In this document: piece after piece, positions 33,879 to 42,960 of the stretch
How positions within the stretch are numbered: position 1 is the stretch's first letter
How the letters are laid out: the number at the start of each line of letters is the position of its first letter
Assembly (NCBI GenBank): GCA_031367715.1
Contig: JANLQJ010000034.1
Coordinates: forward strand, 4,032-68,031
Source: JANYHF01 sp031367715
GTDB lineage: Bacteria; Pseudomonadota; Alphaproteobacteria; Rhizobiales; Hyphomicrobiaceae
DNA: 64,000 bases
Direction of reading: 5' to 3'
Notes under the pieces: model-generated
Told to the model about the DNA's origin: nothing
Databases searched by the model: none
What the model saw: only the letters and a program-made list of their open reading frames with translations
Program-made: the position numbers and the translations under genes

Positions 33879-34901
33879 CTACTCGCAGAACGCCGCGCCC
33901 GAACGAGGCGCGAGGTCGACGTGGAAATGTTCACGGTGCGCGTCGTTGGCCTCAGGCCCGAGCACGGTGCCGAACATAGTGCAGGCGCTAGCGTGGATGG
34001 CGTGGATGAAGTTCGCAGCCGGCGTGGCCGGTTTTGGCACCACCAGCCCCAGCGCCGCCGCTTCATCGTGCATGGCCTGACGGATAGCGCTCGATCCCAG
34101 ATGTTGCTTGGCGGCTGTCTCGGCCGACAATGCTGCTGCCGGCGGGGTGGCGATCACGGTACCGTCGGCGCGAGCGACCTTGGCGGCAAAGCCGGCGGCG
34201 GCAGCGGGCTTGGCGCTCTTGGCCGTTGCGATCAGATCGCGCAGCACCGGTCCCCAGTTGTCCTTGACGTTAACCGTACTGCCATTGGCGAGCGTGAACG
34301 AGCCGATATCCAACGCATTGGCCATGCCATGTTCGCTGAGTTTCTGACCGGGATCGCCATAGCGATTGCGGCAGTCGTAGGCGGCCGCGTTCTGGATCGC
34401 GACCACCTCGGATTTCAACCCAGCGCGGGCCAGCGGCTGCACGTTTGACTGCATCCATTGGCTGAGTCTGGCCGCCAACGGACAATTCATGACCGCTGGC
34501 GGCTGCACCAGGATCGCCGGGTTACGGCCAAGCGAGCGCAGTTCCACCGGCTGCGCTGCACCGCACGCTCCGTGGCGGATAGGCGCCACGAAGGAGAAAT
34601 CCAGGACCAGCCCCTTCAGCAGTGTGTCGCATTGCGCCTTGGCAGCGGCGATGTCGGCGGCGGCCCAGCCGTTGGTGGGCGGCGCGGCAGGCTTGGCTAC
34701 GCTGTTGAGGTCAGGCAGCGCGGGCGATGTGCCGCGCAGCTTGACCGCGGGCCGAGATTTCTGGGTGGCCACGGTCGCTTTGCCGGCCGCCAGCGATGGT
34801 GCTATCGACAGCGCCGGGCCGATGGCCCCCAGCAGCACGGTTGCGGCCCAGATGTGCAGCGTGCTTTGCCATCTGGTCGTTGCCATCACCCGCATCCCCA
34901 T
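33879..34901 (-). CDS. Extensin-like C-domain periplasmic protein
   Basis: A 340-residue secreted protein with a signal peptide ending LAAG, a proline/alanine-rich linker and an extensin-like C-terminal domain. That domain has the metal-ligand-like motifs LSEHGMANALDIG and AHREHFHVDLAPR, a H/D-x-H arrangement shared with LAS-type peptidoglycan peptidases, plus conserved cysteines (AQCDTLL, RHGACG, AVMNCPL, AAYDCRN, HASACTMFG, AAFCE). It probably acts on peptidoglycan or the cell envelope, but activity is not established for the family. ATGs at 34895 and 34886 are alternative starts. Confidence 0.82.
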   Translation of the reverse strand: MGMRVMATTRWQSTLHIWAATVLLGAIGPALSIAPSLAAGKATVATQKSRPAVKLRGTSPALPDLNSVAKPAAPPTNGWAAADIAAAKAQCDTLLKGLVLDFSFVAPIRHGACGAAQPVELRSLGRNPAILVQPPAVMNCPLAARLSQWMQSNVQPLARAGLKSEVVAIQNAAAYDCRNRYGDPGQKLSEHGMANALDIGSFTLANGSTVNVKDNWGPVLRDLIATAKSAKPAAAAGFAAKVARADGTVIATPPAAALSAETAAKQHLGSSAIRQAMHDEAAALGLVVPKPATPAANFIHAIHASACTMFGTVLGPEANDAHREHFHVDLAPRSGAAFCE

Positions 34902-35022
34902 TGCGCCATCCCACTACGCCGACACGAATCCTGGCGGTCGCTCTGCGACTCTTCAGCCGGTGGGATGGCAAATTTGCGAACACATGGCAATTTCGTTGAA
35001 AGCTCAAGAGGCAGGATAGCGC

Positions 35023-36033
35023 GTGGACGAGACCAGCAGCACGAAAGCTCTCGCCCCAGTGCTGGAACGCACCCTTGGGCGCGCCGGCATCCTGACGCTG
35101 AACCGGCCCGAAGCGGGCAACCGGCTGACCCCAGCCATGCGCGCGAGCTTGGCTACCACCCTGCAGCGCCACGAGCGCGATCGGGAGATCTACTGCACTG
35201 TGCTGGAGGCCGCGCAGGCTGCCGAGGGCGGTAGCGCGGCATTCTGCCTAGGGGATGACGGTGAGGGGTACGCAGGTATCGCCGACGCGGCGGCGGGGGC
35301 CTGGCGGATCGACCGCCATGGCAAGCCCTTTGTCGCCATGCTGAGGGGACCGGTGGCGGGTGCTGGCCTGGGCCTGGTGCTGCACGGTACGCATCAAGTG
35401 GCCGGTGAGGCAGTTACGCTTGCCGTCCCCGAGGTCACGGCCGGAACTGTGCCGGGTGCCGGATTGAGCCTGCTGCTGCCCGATATGCCCGGCCAACTCG
35501 GCCTGTTCCTGGCCCTGACTGGCCGCCCGATCGATCATGGCCTCGCTTTTGACGCGGGATTGCTCACCCACTGCGTCGCCAGCCGGCAATTCCCAACCAT
35601 CTTGGCGCAACTGGCCGACGCGGTGCCGCTCGATCCGGTGCTGGACGCCCTGCACGAAGCGCCTGGCCGATCCAGCCTGGCACCCCATCTTGACGCAATC
35701 GAGCGGTGTTTTGGCGCCGAAACGCCAGCTGCCATCATGGCGCGACTTGAGTCGACGCACGGTGCCTCGGCAACCTGGGCCGCCGAGCTGGCGCAGGAAA
35801 TGCGTTGTTTGCCGCCGTTGGCGCTGGCAGTTACGCATTGGCTCCTGACCACACATCGGCCCCGTGATCTGCGCGCCGCGCTGGGATTGGAGTACCGCGT
35901 CGCCATGAACCTGCTGCAGACAGCCGATGATCCGGCCCCGGCAACCGACGACCGCGTCGAAGCCATGTTCGCCCCGCTTGCCTCCGGTGAACTGGTCCTG
36001 CCGTCCGAACCACTCGCGCCATCGATCAACTGA
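35023..36033 (+). CDS. Divergent enoyl-CoA hydratase/isomerase (crotonase-fold) protein
   Basis: A 336-residue crotonase-fold protein closest in layout to 3-hydroxyisobutyryl-CoA hydrolase: GRAGILTLNRPEAGNRLTP at the start, PVAGAGLGLVLHG in the oxyanion-hole position, VPEVTAGTVPGAG and LGLFLALTGRPI. Key positions are altered. The usual FCAGGD CoA-site motif reads FCLGDDG, and the PDVG aspartate of the hydrolases reads PGAG. It may have a changed activity or be losing function. The start is GTG 35023 with a weak AGGATAG site. No partner genes of valine catabolism are adjacent. Confidence 0.75.
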   Translation: MDETSSTKALAPVLERTLGRAGILTLNRPEAGNRLTPAMRASLATTLQRHERDREIYCTVLEAAQAAEGGSAAFCLGDDGEGYAGIADAAAGAWRIDRHGKPFVAMLRGPVAGAGLGLVLHGTHQVAGEAVTLAVPEVTAGTVPGAGLSLLLPDMPGQLGLFLALTGRPIDHGLAFDAGLLTHCVASRQFPTILAQLADAVPLDPVLDALHEAPGRSSLAPHLDAIERCFGAETPAAIMARLESTHGASATWAAELAQEMRCLPPLALAVTHWLLTTHRPRDLRAALGLEYRVAMNLLQTADDPAPATDDRVEAMFAPLASGELVLPSEPLAPSIN

Positions 36034-36164
36034 GCGATCAATGCTCACGACACACCACTTCATCACCCGTTTACCCTACAACTTAAGCCGTCCTTAGCCG
36101 ACTTCGCTTACCTTGATGCTCAAGAAACAGAAACTTCCGGGCGTCAAACAGTTCAGGGTAGTAC

Positions 36165-36674
36165 ATGTCGGCGTTAGCAAAAGAGTATGCGCACTCGGGT
36201 ACCGAGGCAGAAGGCGGCTTGAAGATTGAATACCTGCAGGCTTTGCGCCTAGTGGAGCGTCTTCACCGCCTTCTGCTCGACGTCATCAAGGATGAGTTCG
36301 ACCGGCTCGGCCAGTCCGAGCTGAACAGCGTGCAGGCGCTGCTGCTATACAACATCGGCACCTCGGAATTGACGGCTGGTGAACTCAGGACGCGCGGCTA
36401 CTATCTGGGCTCGAATGTCAGCTACAACCTGAAGAAGCTGGTCGACATGGGCTACATCCACCACAAGCGATCCGACACCGATCGCCGCTCGGTGCGGGTC
36501 AGCCTGACCGAACGCGGCCAGGACGCCTGCGACGTGGTGACGGAGCTGTACCAGCGCCAGTTGAAGTCGCTGGAGACGGTCGGCGAAGTGAATGAGCGCG
36601 ACATGCGCATGCTCAACCTCTCTCTCATGCGGCTCGAGCGCTTCTGGTCGGACCAGATCAGGTACCGGCTGTAG
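36165..36674 (+). CDS. ldtR: MarR-family regulator LdtR
   Basis: A 169-residue winged-helix regulator. The core is LGQSELNSVQALLLYNIGTSELTAGELRTRGYYLGSNVSYNLKKLVDMGYIHHKRSDTDRRSVRVSLTERG, with the long dimerisation helices N- and C-terminal to it. This matches LdtR of Rhizobiales and Liberibacter, which controls an adjacent L,D-transpeptidase gene (ldtP) and osmotic tolerance. Here ldtP follows 285 bases downstream on the same strand, so the known regulatory pair is conserved in position. A GC-rich hairpin at 36704-36738 ends the transcript. ATG 36165 has no strong ribosome-binding site. Confidence 0.9.
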   Translation: MSALAKEYAHSGTEAEGGLKIEYLQALRLVERLHRLLLDVIKDEFDRLGQSELNSVQALLLYNIGTSELTAGELRTRGYYLGSNVSYNLKKLVDMGYIHHKRSDTDRRSVRVSLTERGQDACDVVTELYQRQLKSLETVGEVNERDMRMLNLSLMRLERFWSDQIRYRL

Positions 36675-36703
36675 TCCAGCGCAGAACAATCTCAGCAACG
36701 CAT

Positions 36704-36738
36704 CGGGCTCGGAGCAATCCGGGCCCGAGGGCTTTTGA
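36704..36738 (+). terminator. Candidate terminator after ldtR
   Basis: CGGGCTCGG pairs with CCGGGCCCG (one G-T pair) around a short loop, followed a few bases later by CTTTTG. The remaining 36739-36959 is the likely promoter/operator region of ldtP. Confidence 0.55.
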
Positions 36739-36959
36739 GTGCCTGTGGCGGCTTGGCACGCGTTTGCGGCGAACCTGCACCCCGCGCAACGCCCAAGCTT
36801 GCACACACACTTGCCCCGTGCTTGTGTCCCGCGCACCCTCACGCAAAGTCGTGACGGGCAAACTGGGAAAAGCGCTTTGGCGCGGTCCCAACGGCTTGCT
36901 AAGCTTTGCCGATTCGCCGAATGGGTTTCGCTGAGATGGCAAGAGATGGGGCGAAAAGT

Positions 36960-38753
36960 ATGAGCAGGGCAGCTATGCACAACGCGGGATGTTGCCGTGG
37001 TTCTGGCGTATTGAGCAGCCTGGCTGGTTTCGGCATCGCGATGGCGTTGGCTGGCGCGGCTTATGCCGGTGCGGCAGGCTCATCGGGAGCGGCCGCGACG
37101 GCGGGTTGCGCGAGCCGTGCAGCGACCTCGGCGGCGCTGAAAGCCTGTGCCAATGCAGCTGCACCAGCGCCGGTTGCGCCAGCGGTGCTACCGGCAGCGG
37201 CTCCATCGGGCTCACCCGCGGCAGCCAGTGTCAGCGCTGGCGGAAGTTCTGACGAGGCGAGCGGACGCCCGCCACGGCTGGGCCGGGACATGACGGCGTC
37301 GACCACCGCTGGGCTCAAGAAAAAGAAGCAGGCTCGCCGCAAGACCAAGGACCCGATCGTTGCCAACGCGCCCGATGCAAGCCCGCCCGCGGAACCCAAT
37401 TTTCTCGACGTGCTGTTCGGCAATGGCCAGAGCCAGCCTGCGGCCGATGGCGCGGTGGCAAACGATCCCGTGACGACCGCCGCCACCGATGCGCAACTCT
37501 CGAGCAAATTGAAGGGCAAGGGCAAAGGCGCCAAAGCGACTAAGATCGGCAATGACCCGGGCGGTTCTGCGGCCATTCCCGATGTCGGGTTCTTCAGCGG
37601 CGAGGATGCGCCGTTCGCCACCGGTGAGCTTGGCACGCCGCTGCTATCGCCGGGCAACATCGAACCCTTGAAATCGGCCATCAAGCGCTACGCCGAGCTT
37701 GTCGCCAATGGCGGTTGGCCCACCGTCTCGCCGCTACAAATGCAGGTGGGCACCAACAATGCGGCGGTTGCGGCGCTGCGCCAGCGGCTGAAGCTCGAAG
37801 GCGACCTGAAGAGCGAACCGTCAGGCTTCAGTGGCCCCGACTATTTCGATCAGGACGTCGCCGATGCCTTGAAACAGTGGCAGGGCCGTTATGGACTGAT
37901 CGAGACCGGCGATTTGATGGACGCCGACCGGCTGAAGAATGGCACGCGCACCGTGATCGCGCTGAATGTTCCCGCCGAGGCGCGGCTCGCCCAGCTGAAG
38001 GCAAACCTGACGCGACTGCAGTCCCAGACTGTCGCCAAGGGCCGCTATGTGCTGGTCAACATACCCGGAGAGCAGGTCGAGGCCATCGATGGCAACCGGG
38101 TGATGTTGCGGCTGAACGGCGTGGTTGGCCGGCCCGAGCGGCCGAGCCCGCTGCTGACGTCAAACATCGGTGAAGTGAAGTTCAATCCGCTCTGGACCAT
38201 GCCGCCGACCGTGGTGAAGGAAGATCTGATCCCCAAAGGCCAGTCGCTGCAGGCCAAGGGGGTGGATGTGCTGGCTAAATTCGGCATCGATGCCTTTGAT
38301 GGCAACGGCCGCAAAGTGGATACTTCCGCGATCAATTGGAGCAAGGTCGGGCTCGACACCTACCGGTTCTCGCAGCAGCCGGGCAAGGACAACCCGCTGG
38401 GCTTTGCCAAGCTCGATTTCGCCAGTCCGGAATCGGTCTACATGCACGACACGCCCTCGGCCAAGCTGTTCGACAAGAACTATCGGGCGGCAAGTTCGGG
38501 CTGCATCCGGGTCGAACACATGGATAAACTGGTCACTTGGCTGCTGAGGGAAACCGATGGCTGGTCGTCAGCGCATGTGCAGTCCATGAAGGAAACAGGT
38601 GAGAGCAAGATCGTGCGGTTGAAGCGCTCGGTGCCGCTGCATTGGGTTTACATCACGGCCTGGGCGACCGAAGATGGCACGGTGCATTTCCGCCGTGACC
38701 TTTATGGCAAGGATGAATCTTTCGGGGTCAGCAAAACCGCCTCGTCCTACTGA
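36960..38753 (+). CDS. ldtP: L,D-transpeptidase LdtP
   Basis: A 597-residue secreted protein: a signal region (ATG 36960; AMALAGAAYAGAA), a long low-complexity, lysine/alanine/proline-rich stretch (residues 40-230), a peptidoglycan-binding-like segment (FDQDVADALKQWQGRYGLIETGDLMDADRL), and a YkuD catalytic domain. The YkuD domain starts KGRYVLVNIPGEQVEA and contains MHDTPSAKLFDKNYRAASSGCIRVEH, with the nucleophilic cysteine in SSGCIR. It resembles the YcbB/LdtD layout. The enzyme makes or edits peptidoglycan crosslinks in the periplasm. It is probably controlled by LdtR. Starts at 36924 or 36975 are possible. Confidence 0.9.
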   Translation: MSRAAMHNAGCCRGSGVLSSLAGFGIAMALAGAAYAGAAGSSGAAATAGCASRAATSAALKACANAAAPAPVAPAVLPAAAPSGSPAAASVSAGGSSDEASGRPPRLGRDMTASTTAGLKKKKQARRKTKDPIVANAPDASPPAEPNFLDVLFGNGQSQPAADGAVANDPVTTAATDAQLSSKLKGKGKGAKATKIGNDPGGSAAIPDVGFFSGEDAPFATGELGTPLLSPGNIEPLKSAIKRYAELVANGGWPTVSPLQMQVGTNNAAVAALRQRLKLEGDLKSEPSGFSGPDYFDQDVADALKQWQGRYGLIETGDLMDADRLKNGTRTVIALNVPAEARLAQLKANLTRLQSQTVAKGRYVLVNIPGEQVEAIDGNRVMLRLNGVVGRPERPSPLLTSNIGEVKFNPLWTMPPTVVKEDLIPKGQSLQAKGVDVLAKFGIDAFDGNGRKVDTSAINWSKVGLDTYRFSQQPGKDNPLGFAKLDFASPESVYMHDTPSAKLFDKNYRAASSGCIRVEHMDKLVTWLLRETDGWSSAHVQSMKETGESKIVRLKRSVPLHWVYITAWATEDGTVHFRRDLYGKDESFGVSKTASSY

Positions 38754-38774
38754 TTTCTCCGACAGGTGTCCCGC

Positions 38775-39884
38775 ATGGCGCAGTATCCCTTCACGCCAAC
38801 CGTCGCGCGCCTGCCGGACAGCGTGCCGTTTGTCGGTCCCGAGGCGCTGGAGCGCCAGCGCGGGCTGCCAATCAAGGCGCGGATCGGGGCCAATGAGAGC
38901 GTGTTCGGCCCCTCGCCCAAGGCCATCGCCGCCATGCGTGTGGCGGCGGCCGAGAGCTGGAAATATGGTGATCCCGAAAATCACGACCTGAAGCAGGCGC
39001 TGGCGGCACATCACGGCGTTGGCCCGCAGAACATCGTGGTTGGCGAGGGCATAGATGGGCTGTTCGGCTATCTGGTCCGGCTGTTTGTGCAGCCAGGGAC
39101 CACCGTTGCGACGTCGCTGGGCGCCTATCCCACCTTCAATTTTCACGTCACCGGTTATGGCGGACGGCTGGTGACGGTGCCGTACCGCGCGGACCACGAA
39201 GATCCCGAGGCGCTGCTGGTACTGGCGCGGGCAGCGAAGGCGCGGCTGATCTTTCTCGCCAATCCCGACAATCCGATGGGCACTTGGTGGGATGCCGGCA
39301 CCATCAGGCGCCTGATCGATGGTGTCCCGGAAGGCGCGCTGCTGTGCCTTGATGAGGCCTACATCGAATTTGCGCCCGATGGTACCGCGCCCGCCATCGA
39401 TGTCGACGACCGCCGGGTGCTGCGCTTCCGGACTTTCTCGAAAGCCCATGGCATGGCGGGCGCCCGGGTCGGCTATGCCATCGGCGAGGCCGCACTTTGC
39501 AAGAGCTTCGATCGCATCCGCAACCATTTTGGCATCAGCCGACTGGCGCAGGCCGGCGCGTTGGCCTCGCTCGGCGATGCCGGGCATCTGTCGTTTGTTA
39601 CCGCCCAAGTGTGCGAAGCTCGCGACCGCATCGGCGGCATCGCCCGTGCCAATGGCCTGACGCCGCTCGCCTCGGCCACCAACTTCGTTACTATCGATTG
39701 CGCCGCCGACGGTGCCTTCGCCAAGCGCGTGTTGGACGCGCTCCTGGCGCGCGGCATTTTCGTGCGCATGCCGGGGGTCGCCCCGCTCAACCGCTGCATC
39801 CGTGTCAGCGCCGGGACCGCTGCGGATCTCGACCTATTAGAGGCTGAGCTTCCCGCAGCTCTCGCCAACGCCCGCGAAGGTTGA
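38775..39884 (+). CDS. Histidinol-phosphate-aminotransferase-like PLP enzyme
   Basis: A 369-residue class I/II aminotransferase of the HisC type. The substrate-binding start is IGANESVFGPSP, the middle has LANPDNPMGTW and LDEAYIEFAP, and the PLP lysine is in FRTFSKAHGMAGARVGYAIG. HisC-like paralogues act on histidinol phosphate or on aromatic amino acids, and the sequence does not decide. ATG 38775 (MAQYPF) follows ACAGG; a GTG at 38766 is possible. It starts 22 bases after ldtP and is four bases from the glycosyltransferase, so it belongs to an ldtP-led operon. Confidence 0.88.
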   Translation: MAQYPFTPTVARLPDSVPFVGPEALERQRGLPIKARIGANESVFGPSPKAIAAMRVAAAESWKYGDPENHDLKQALAAHHGVGPQNIVVGEGIDGLFGYLVRLFVQPGTTVATSLGAYPTFNFHVTGYGGRLVTVPYRADHEDPEALLVLARAAKARLIFLANPDNPMGTWWDAGTIRRLIDGVPEGALLCLDEAYIEFAPDGTAPAIDVDDRRVLRFRTFSKAHGMAGARVGYAIGEAALCKSFDRIRNHFGISRLAQAGALASLGDAGHLSFVTAQVCEARDRIGGIARANGLTPLASATNFVTIDCAADGAFAKRVLDALLARGIFVRMPGVAPLNRCIRVSAGTAADLDLLEAELPAALANAREG

Positions 39885-39888
39885 CCCA

Positions 39889-40677
39889 ATGCCTACCCGG
39901 ATACTCATTTCCTGCACCATCATCGCCCGGGACGAGGCAGATCGTATCGAGCGCTGCATCATGGCGGTGCGCGGCATCGCAGACGAGATTGTCGTCATCG
40001 ATAGTGGCTCGACCGACGATACGGTCGCGATTGCCGAACGGCTGGGGGCCCGCGTCGTGTTCCGCGCCTGGACCGGCTATGGCCAGCAGAAGCGTTTTGC
40101 CGAGGACACGGCCAAGCACGACTGGGTGCTCAATCTCGATGCCGATGAATTCATTAGCGCCGAGTTGGCGGCTGAAATCTCAAGTCTGATGGCCAGCGAG
40201 CCGCCCCTCAAGGCCTACCATTTCAAGCAGGTCACGGTTTATCCCGGATGGTCGAAGCCGCGGTTGTGGGCTGACTACAAGAACCAGGTCCGACTCTATG
40301 ACCGGCGCGTGGTGCGCTTTCACGACAGCCTCACCCACGATACCGTCGACATGAAGGATCTGCCGGCCGGGCAACTCACAGGTGAGGCGATGCATTTTTC
40401 CTGGCGCTCGCTCGATCACGTCGCGCGCAAGCTGGAAGGCTATACCGATCTGCAGGCCCTTGAGATCAAGAAGGCGCGCTGGAAGCTGCTGTTGCGCCAG
40501 CCGATCGAATATCCCTACCTGTTCTTTCGATTCTACCTGCTGCGGCGGCATTTCACCGGCGGCCTTTATGGCGTGAAAGTCGCGCACACCTTTGCCGCCG
40601 GCCGTGCCAAGCGCATTAGCAAGTTCCTGGCGCATCAGGCCGCCAGCAAAGGCCAGGCCGCCACCAAAGGATTGTGA
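39889..40677 (+). CDS. Family 2 glycosyltransferase, LPS core (WaaE/KdtX-like)
   Basis: A 262-residue inverting glycosyltransferase with a GT-A fold. The N-terminal donor-binding part is ISCTIIARDEADRIERC and EIVVIDSGSTDDT. The motif YGQQKRFAEDTAKHDWVLNLDADEF holds the DxD metal-binding acidic residues and is typical of the WaaE/KdtX/LgtF group, which adds glucose to the lipopolysaccharide inner core at the cytoplasmic face of the inner membrane. It is separated by four bases from the aminotransferase and two bases from the sulfatase, in the ldtP-led envelope operon. Confidence 0.9.
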   Translation: MPTRILISCTIIARDEADRIERCIMAVRGIADEIVVIDSGSTDDTVAIAERLGARVVFRAWTGYGQQKRFAEDTAKHDWVLNLDADEFISAELAAEISSLMASEPPLKAYHFKQVTVYPGWSKPRLWADYKNQVRLYDRRVVRFHDSLTHDTVDMKDLPAGQLTGEAMHFSWRSLDHVARKLEGYTDLQALEIKKARWKLLLRQPIEYPYLFFRFYLLRRHFTGGLYGVKVAHTFAAGRAKRISKFLAHQAASKGQAATKGL

Positions 40678-40679
40678 CC

Positions 40680-42242
40680 ATGCCGCGCAAGGTCCTGCTC
40701 ATCACCGGCGATCAATGGCGTGGCGATGCGCTCTCCGTCCTGGGCCACCCGGCCGCGCTGACGCCGCATCTGGACCGGCTGGCTCGCGAGGGCACCACCT
40801 TCACCCGCCACTACACTGTCGCAACCCCTTGCGGCCCTGCGCGCACTAGCCTTTTGACCGGCCTGTATCCGTTCCTGCATCGCTCGATCCGCAATGGCGC
40901 GCCGCTTGACCGGCGGCACACCAACCTGGCGCTGGAAGTTCGCAAAGCCGGCTACGATCCGGTGCTGTTCGGTTATACCGACAGTTCCGCCGATCCTGCC
41001 AGCATGGCGCCCGAGGATCCTCGCCTGAAGAGTTACGAGGGCGTACTGCCGGGTTTCCGGCTGGAAGCCAGCCTTAACGAGGCGTGCCTGACCGGCTGGA
41101 TTTCGGAGCTGGCGCGCAAGGGCTATGACATCCCCGAGCGGCTGCTTGACGTCTACACACATCCGGGTACGGCGAAGGTGCTGCAGCGCTTTGACCGCGG
41201 CCCGGCGCTGTATCAGGCCGAAGACAGCGACACGGCCTATATCGCCGACAAGCTGCTCGATTACCTCCGCCTACGCCGCAAGGAGGATTGGTTCATTCAT
41301 GCAGTGTTCCTACGCCCACATCCGCCGCTGATCGCGCCGGCGCCGTATCACGCCAGTGTCGAGACCGCCAAAGTGCCGGCTCCGGTTCGCCACGCCGACA
41401 AGAGCCACGAGCGGGCAGTGCATCCGTTCCTGGACGCCTGGCTGAGCCAACAGGCCGACCCGGCTTATTTCGAGAGCCAAGTGGATGTGCAGGCCTTGCC
41501 CGACGCCGATCATGCCGAGATGCGGGCGGTCTATTACGGCCTGGTCGCCGAGGTCGATGCGCAGCTTGGCCGCATCTTTGCGCATCTGGAACAGTCTGGC
41601 GAACTGGAAGAGACACTGATCGTCTTTACCGCCGACCATGGCGAGATGCTGGGCGACCATTGGTGCTGGGGCAAGGGCGGCTGGTTCGAGGCTTCGAACC
41701 ACATTCCCCTGATCATCCGCGATCCCAAAGCCAAGCGTAGTTCTCGAGGCCGCAGGGTAGAGGCGTTCACCGAGAGCGTCGATATCCTGCCGACCATCCT
41801 GGAATGGCTCGGCCAAACGGTACCGGACGAGGCCAATGGCCTGTCGCTACTGCCCTGGCTCAGCAACCAGCCGCCGGCCGCCTGGCGCGATGCGGTGTTC
41901 TGGGAGTTCGACTTCCGCACCCCGCACACGCAGCGGGCCGAGACCCATTTCGGCCTCACCAGCGATCAGTGCACCATGAACATCCTGCGCGACGCGGAGT
42001 ATAAATACGTCCACTTCACTGCCCAGCCGCCGCTGCTCTATGACCTCAAACGCGATCCGGGCGAACTCACGAACATCGCCGGCGATCCGGCCAAGGCGCC
42101 CGTAATCGCAGAGTATGCCCAGCGGCTGCTCAGCCACCGCATGCTGCATGCCGAGCGATCGCTGGCAAATGCCATGCTGACCCCGCAAGGCGTCGTCCGC
42201 CACCATGGCGCACGCGGCCTGTTGCCCACAGCTGGCCACTAA
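40680..42242 (+). CDS. Sulfatase/phosphonate monoester hydrolase family enzyme
   Basis: A 520-residue alkaline-phosphatase-superfamily hydrolase. The formylglycine sulfatase signature is TPCGPARTSLLTG, with C51 as the residue to be converted. Metal ligands are seen in TGDQWRGD and TADHGEMLGDH, and a second acidic/histidine site in FEASNHIPLII. The layout resembles phosphonate monoester hydrolases, which are promiscuous phosphodiester/sulfate esterases. The substrate is unknown. ATG 40680 was chosen; GTG 40674 overlaps the preceding stop. The stop codon TAA (42240-42242) is the first three bases of the adjoining inverted-repeat element. Confidence 0.87.
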   Translation: MPRKVLLITGDQWRGDALSVLGHPAALTPHLDRLAREGTTFTRHYTVATPCGPARTSLLTGLYPFLHRSIRNGAPLDRRHTNLALEVRKAGYDPVLFGYTDSSADPASMAPEDPRLKSYEGVLPGFRLEASLNEACLTGWISELARKGYDIPERLLDVYTHPGTAKVLQRFDRGPALYQAEDSDTAYIADKLLDYLRLRRKEDWFIHAVFLRPHPPLIAPAPYHASVETAKVPAPVRHADKSHERAVHPFLDAWLSQQADPAYFESQVDVQALPDADHAEMRAVYYGLVAEVDAQLGRIFAHLEQSGELEETLIVFTADHGEMLGDHWCWGKGGWFEASNHIPLIIRDPKAKRSSRGRRVEAFTESVDILPTILEWLGQTVPDEANGLSLLPWLSNQPPAAWRDAVFWEFDFRTPHTQRAETHFGLTSDQCTMNILRDAEYKYVHFTAQPPLLYDLKRDPGELTNIAGDPAKAPVIAEYAQRLLSHRMLHAERSLANAMLTPQGVVRHHGARGLLPTAGH

Positions 42243-42625
42243 TACCAGCCCTCCTAAGGTTTGACCGCTCAATATGCTTCAAACTTGGATTTGGTTTTCA
42301 TCGTCGATCAAGGCGTAGTGTTCTGACTCATTCAAATGGTTTCCGATTTTTCGTCATCCCGGCGAAGGCCGGGATCTGTCCAACCATCGGGACCTGCAGC
42401 AGTTGGCAATTCGGAAACAGTGCTTTGAAACAGAGGCTTACCGCGTATGCAGCGCGTACGTCCTGAGTGCCTCGCATCGACTTGGACGGGTCCCGGCCTT
42501 CGCCGGGATGACGAAAAATTGGAAACCATTTGAATGAGTCAGAACACTACGCCTTGATCGACGATGAAAACCAATTCCAAGTTTGAAGCATATTGAGCGG
42601 TCAAACCTTGGGAGGGCTGGTATTA
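42240..42625. repeat. TAATACCAGCC-ended palindromic element, copy C (near-perfect)
   Basis: A 386-base element whose arms of about 130 bases are almost perfect reverse complements. Both start TAATACCAGCCCTCC and continue through AAGGTTTGACCGCTCAATATG, AAACTTGG, CATCGTCGATCAAGGCG and TGACTCATTCAAATGG to a GTCATCCCGGCGAAGGCCGGG hairpin core. Arm differences are only a few bases (for example CTCCT/CTCCC after the terminus). It has no transposase frame and resembles a MITE moved in trans. The left TAA ends the sulfatase gene. Confidence 0.85.
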
Positions 42626-42960
42626 CTCCTGTTGCAGACTCTGGGCGGCAAGGCGGGCGCCGGTCGCCGGTTCCGCATAGCCGAACATCAGTTTCAGCGC
42701 CGCCGCCATCGTCGGGCGCCGCAACGGTACCACCAACAACGGCTTCTACTGCATGCCGGAGTTCCCGATTCCGGACTTCGCCACCCTCTTGGCGCTGGTT
42801 TACATAACCTACCGGAGCGTCCTCGACGAAGTCTTCGGCCGCCCCAGCCTGATGGCAACCGGCCTCATGTTGCTCGCCGCCGCTGCCTACCATGCAGTCT
42901 TCCTGTCGCGCCAGAAGGACTGGAAGTTCCTCGGGCCGGACGAACTCGCGTCATGCGAGC
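42626..42960. other. Possible decayed coding sequence beside the element
   Basis: Between the element and the GNAT gene no intact gene is seen. On the plus strand, 42753-42960 has G/C-rich third codon positions and reads FATLLALVYITYRSVLDEVFG and MATGLMLLAAAAYHAVFLS, a hydrophobic pattern like the end of a permease. On the minus strand a frame ends MAAALKLMFGYAEPATGARL... directly into the TAA of the element. Both look like remnants; neither is assigned. Confidence 0.3.
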
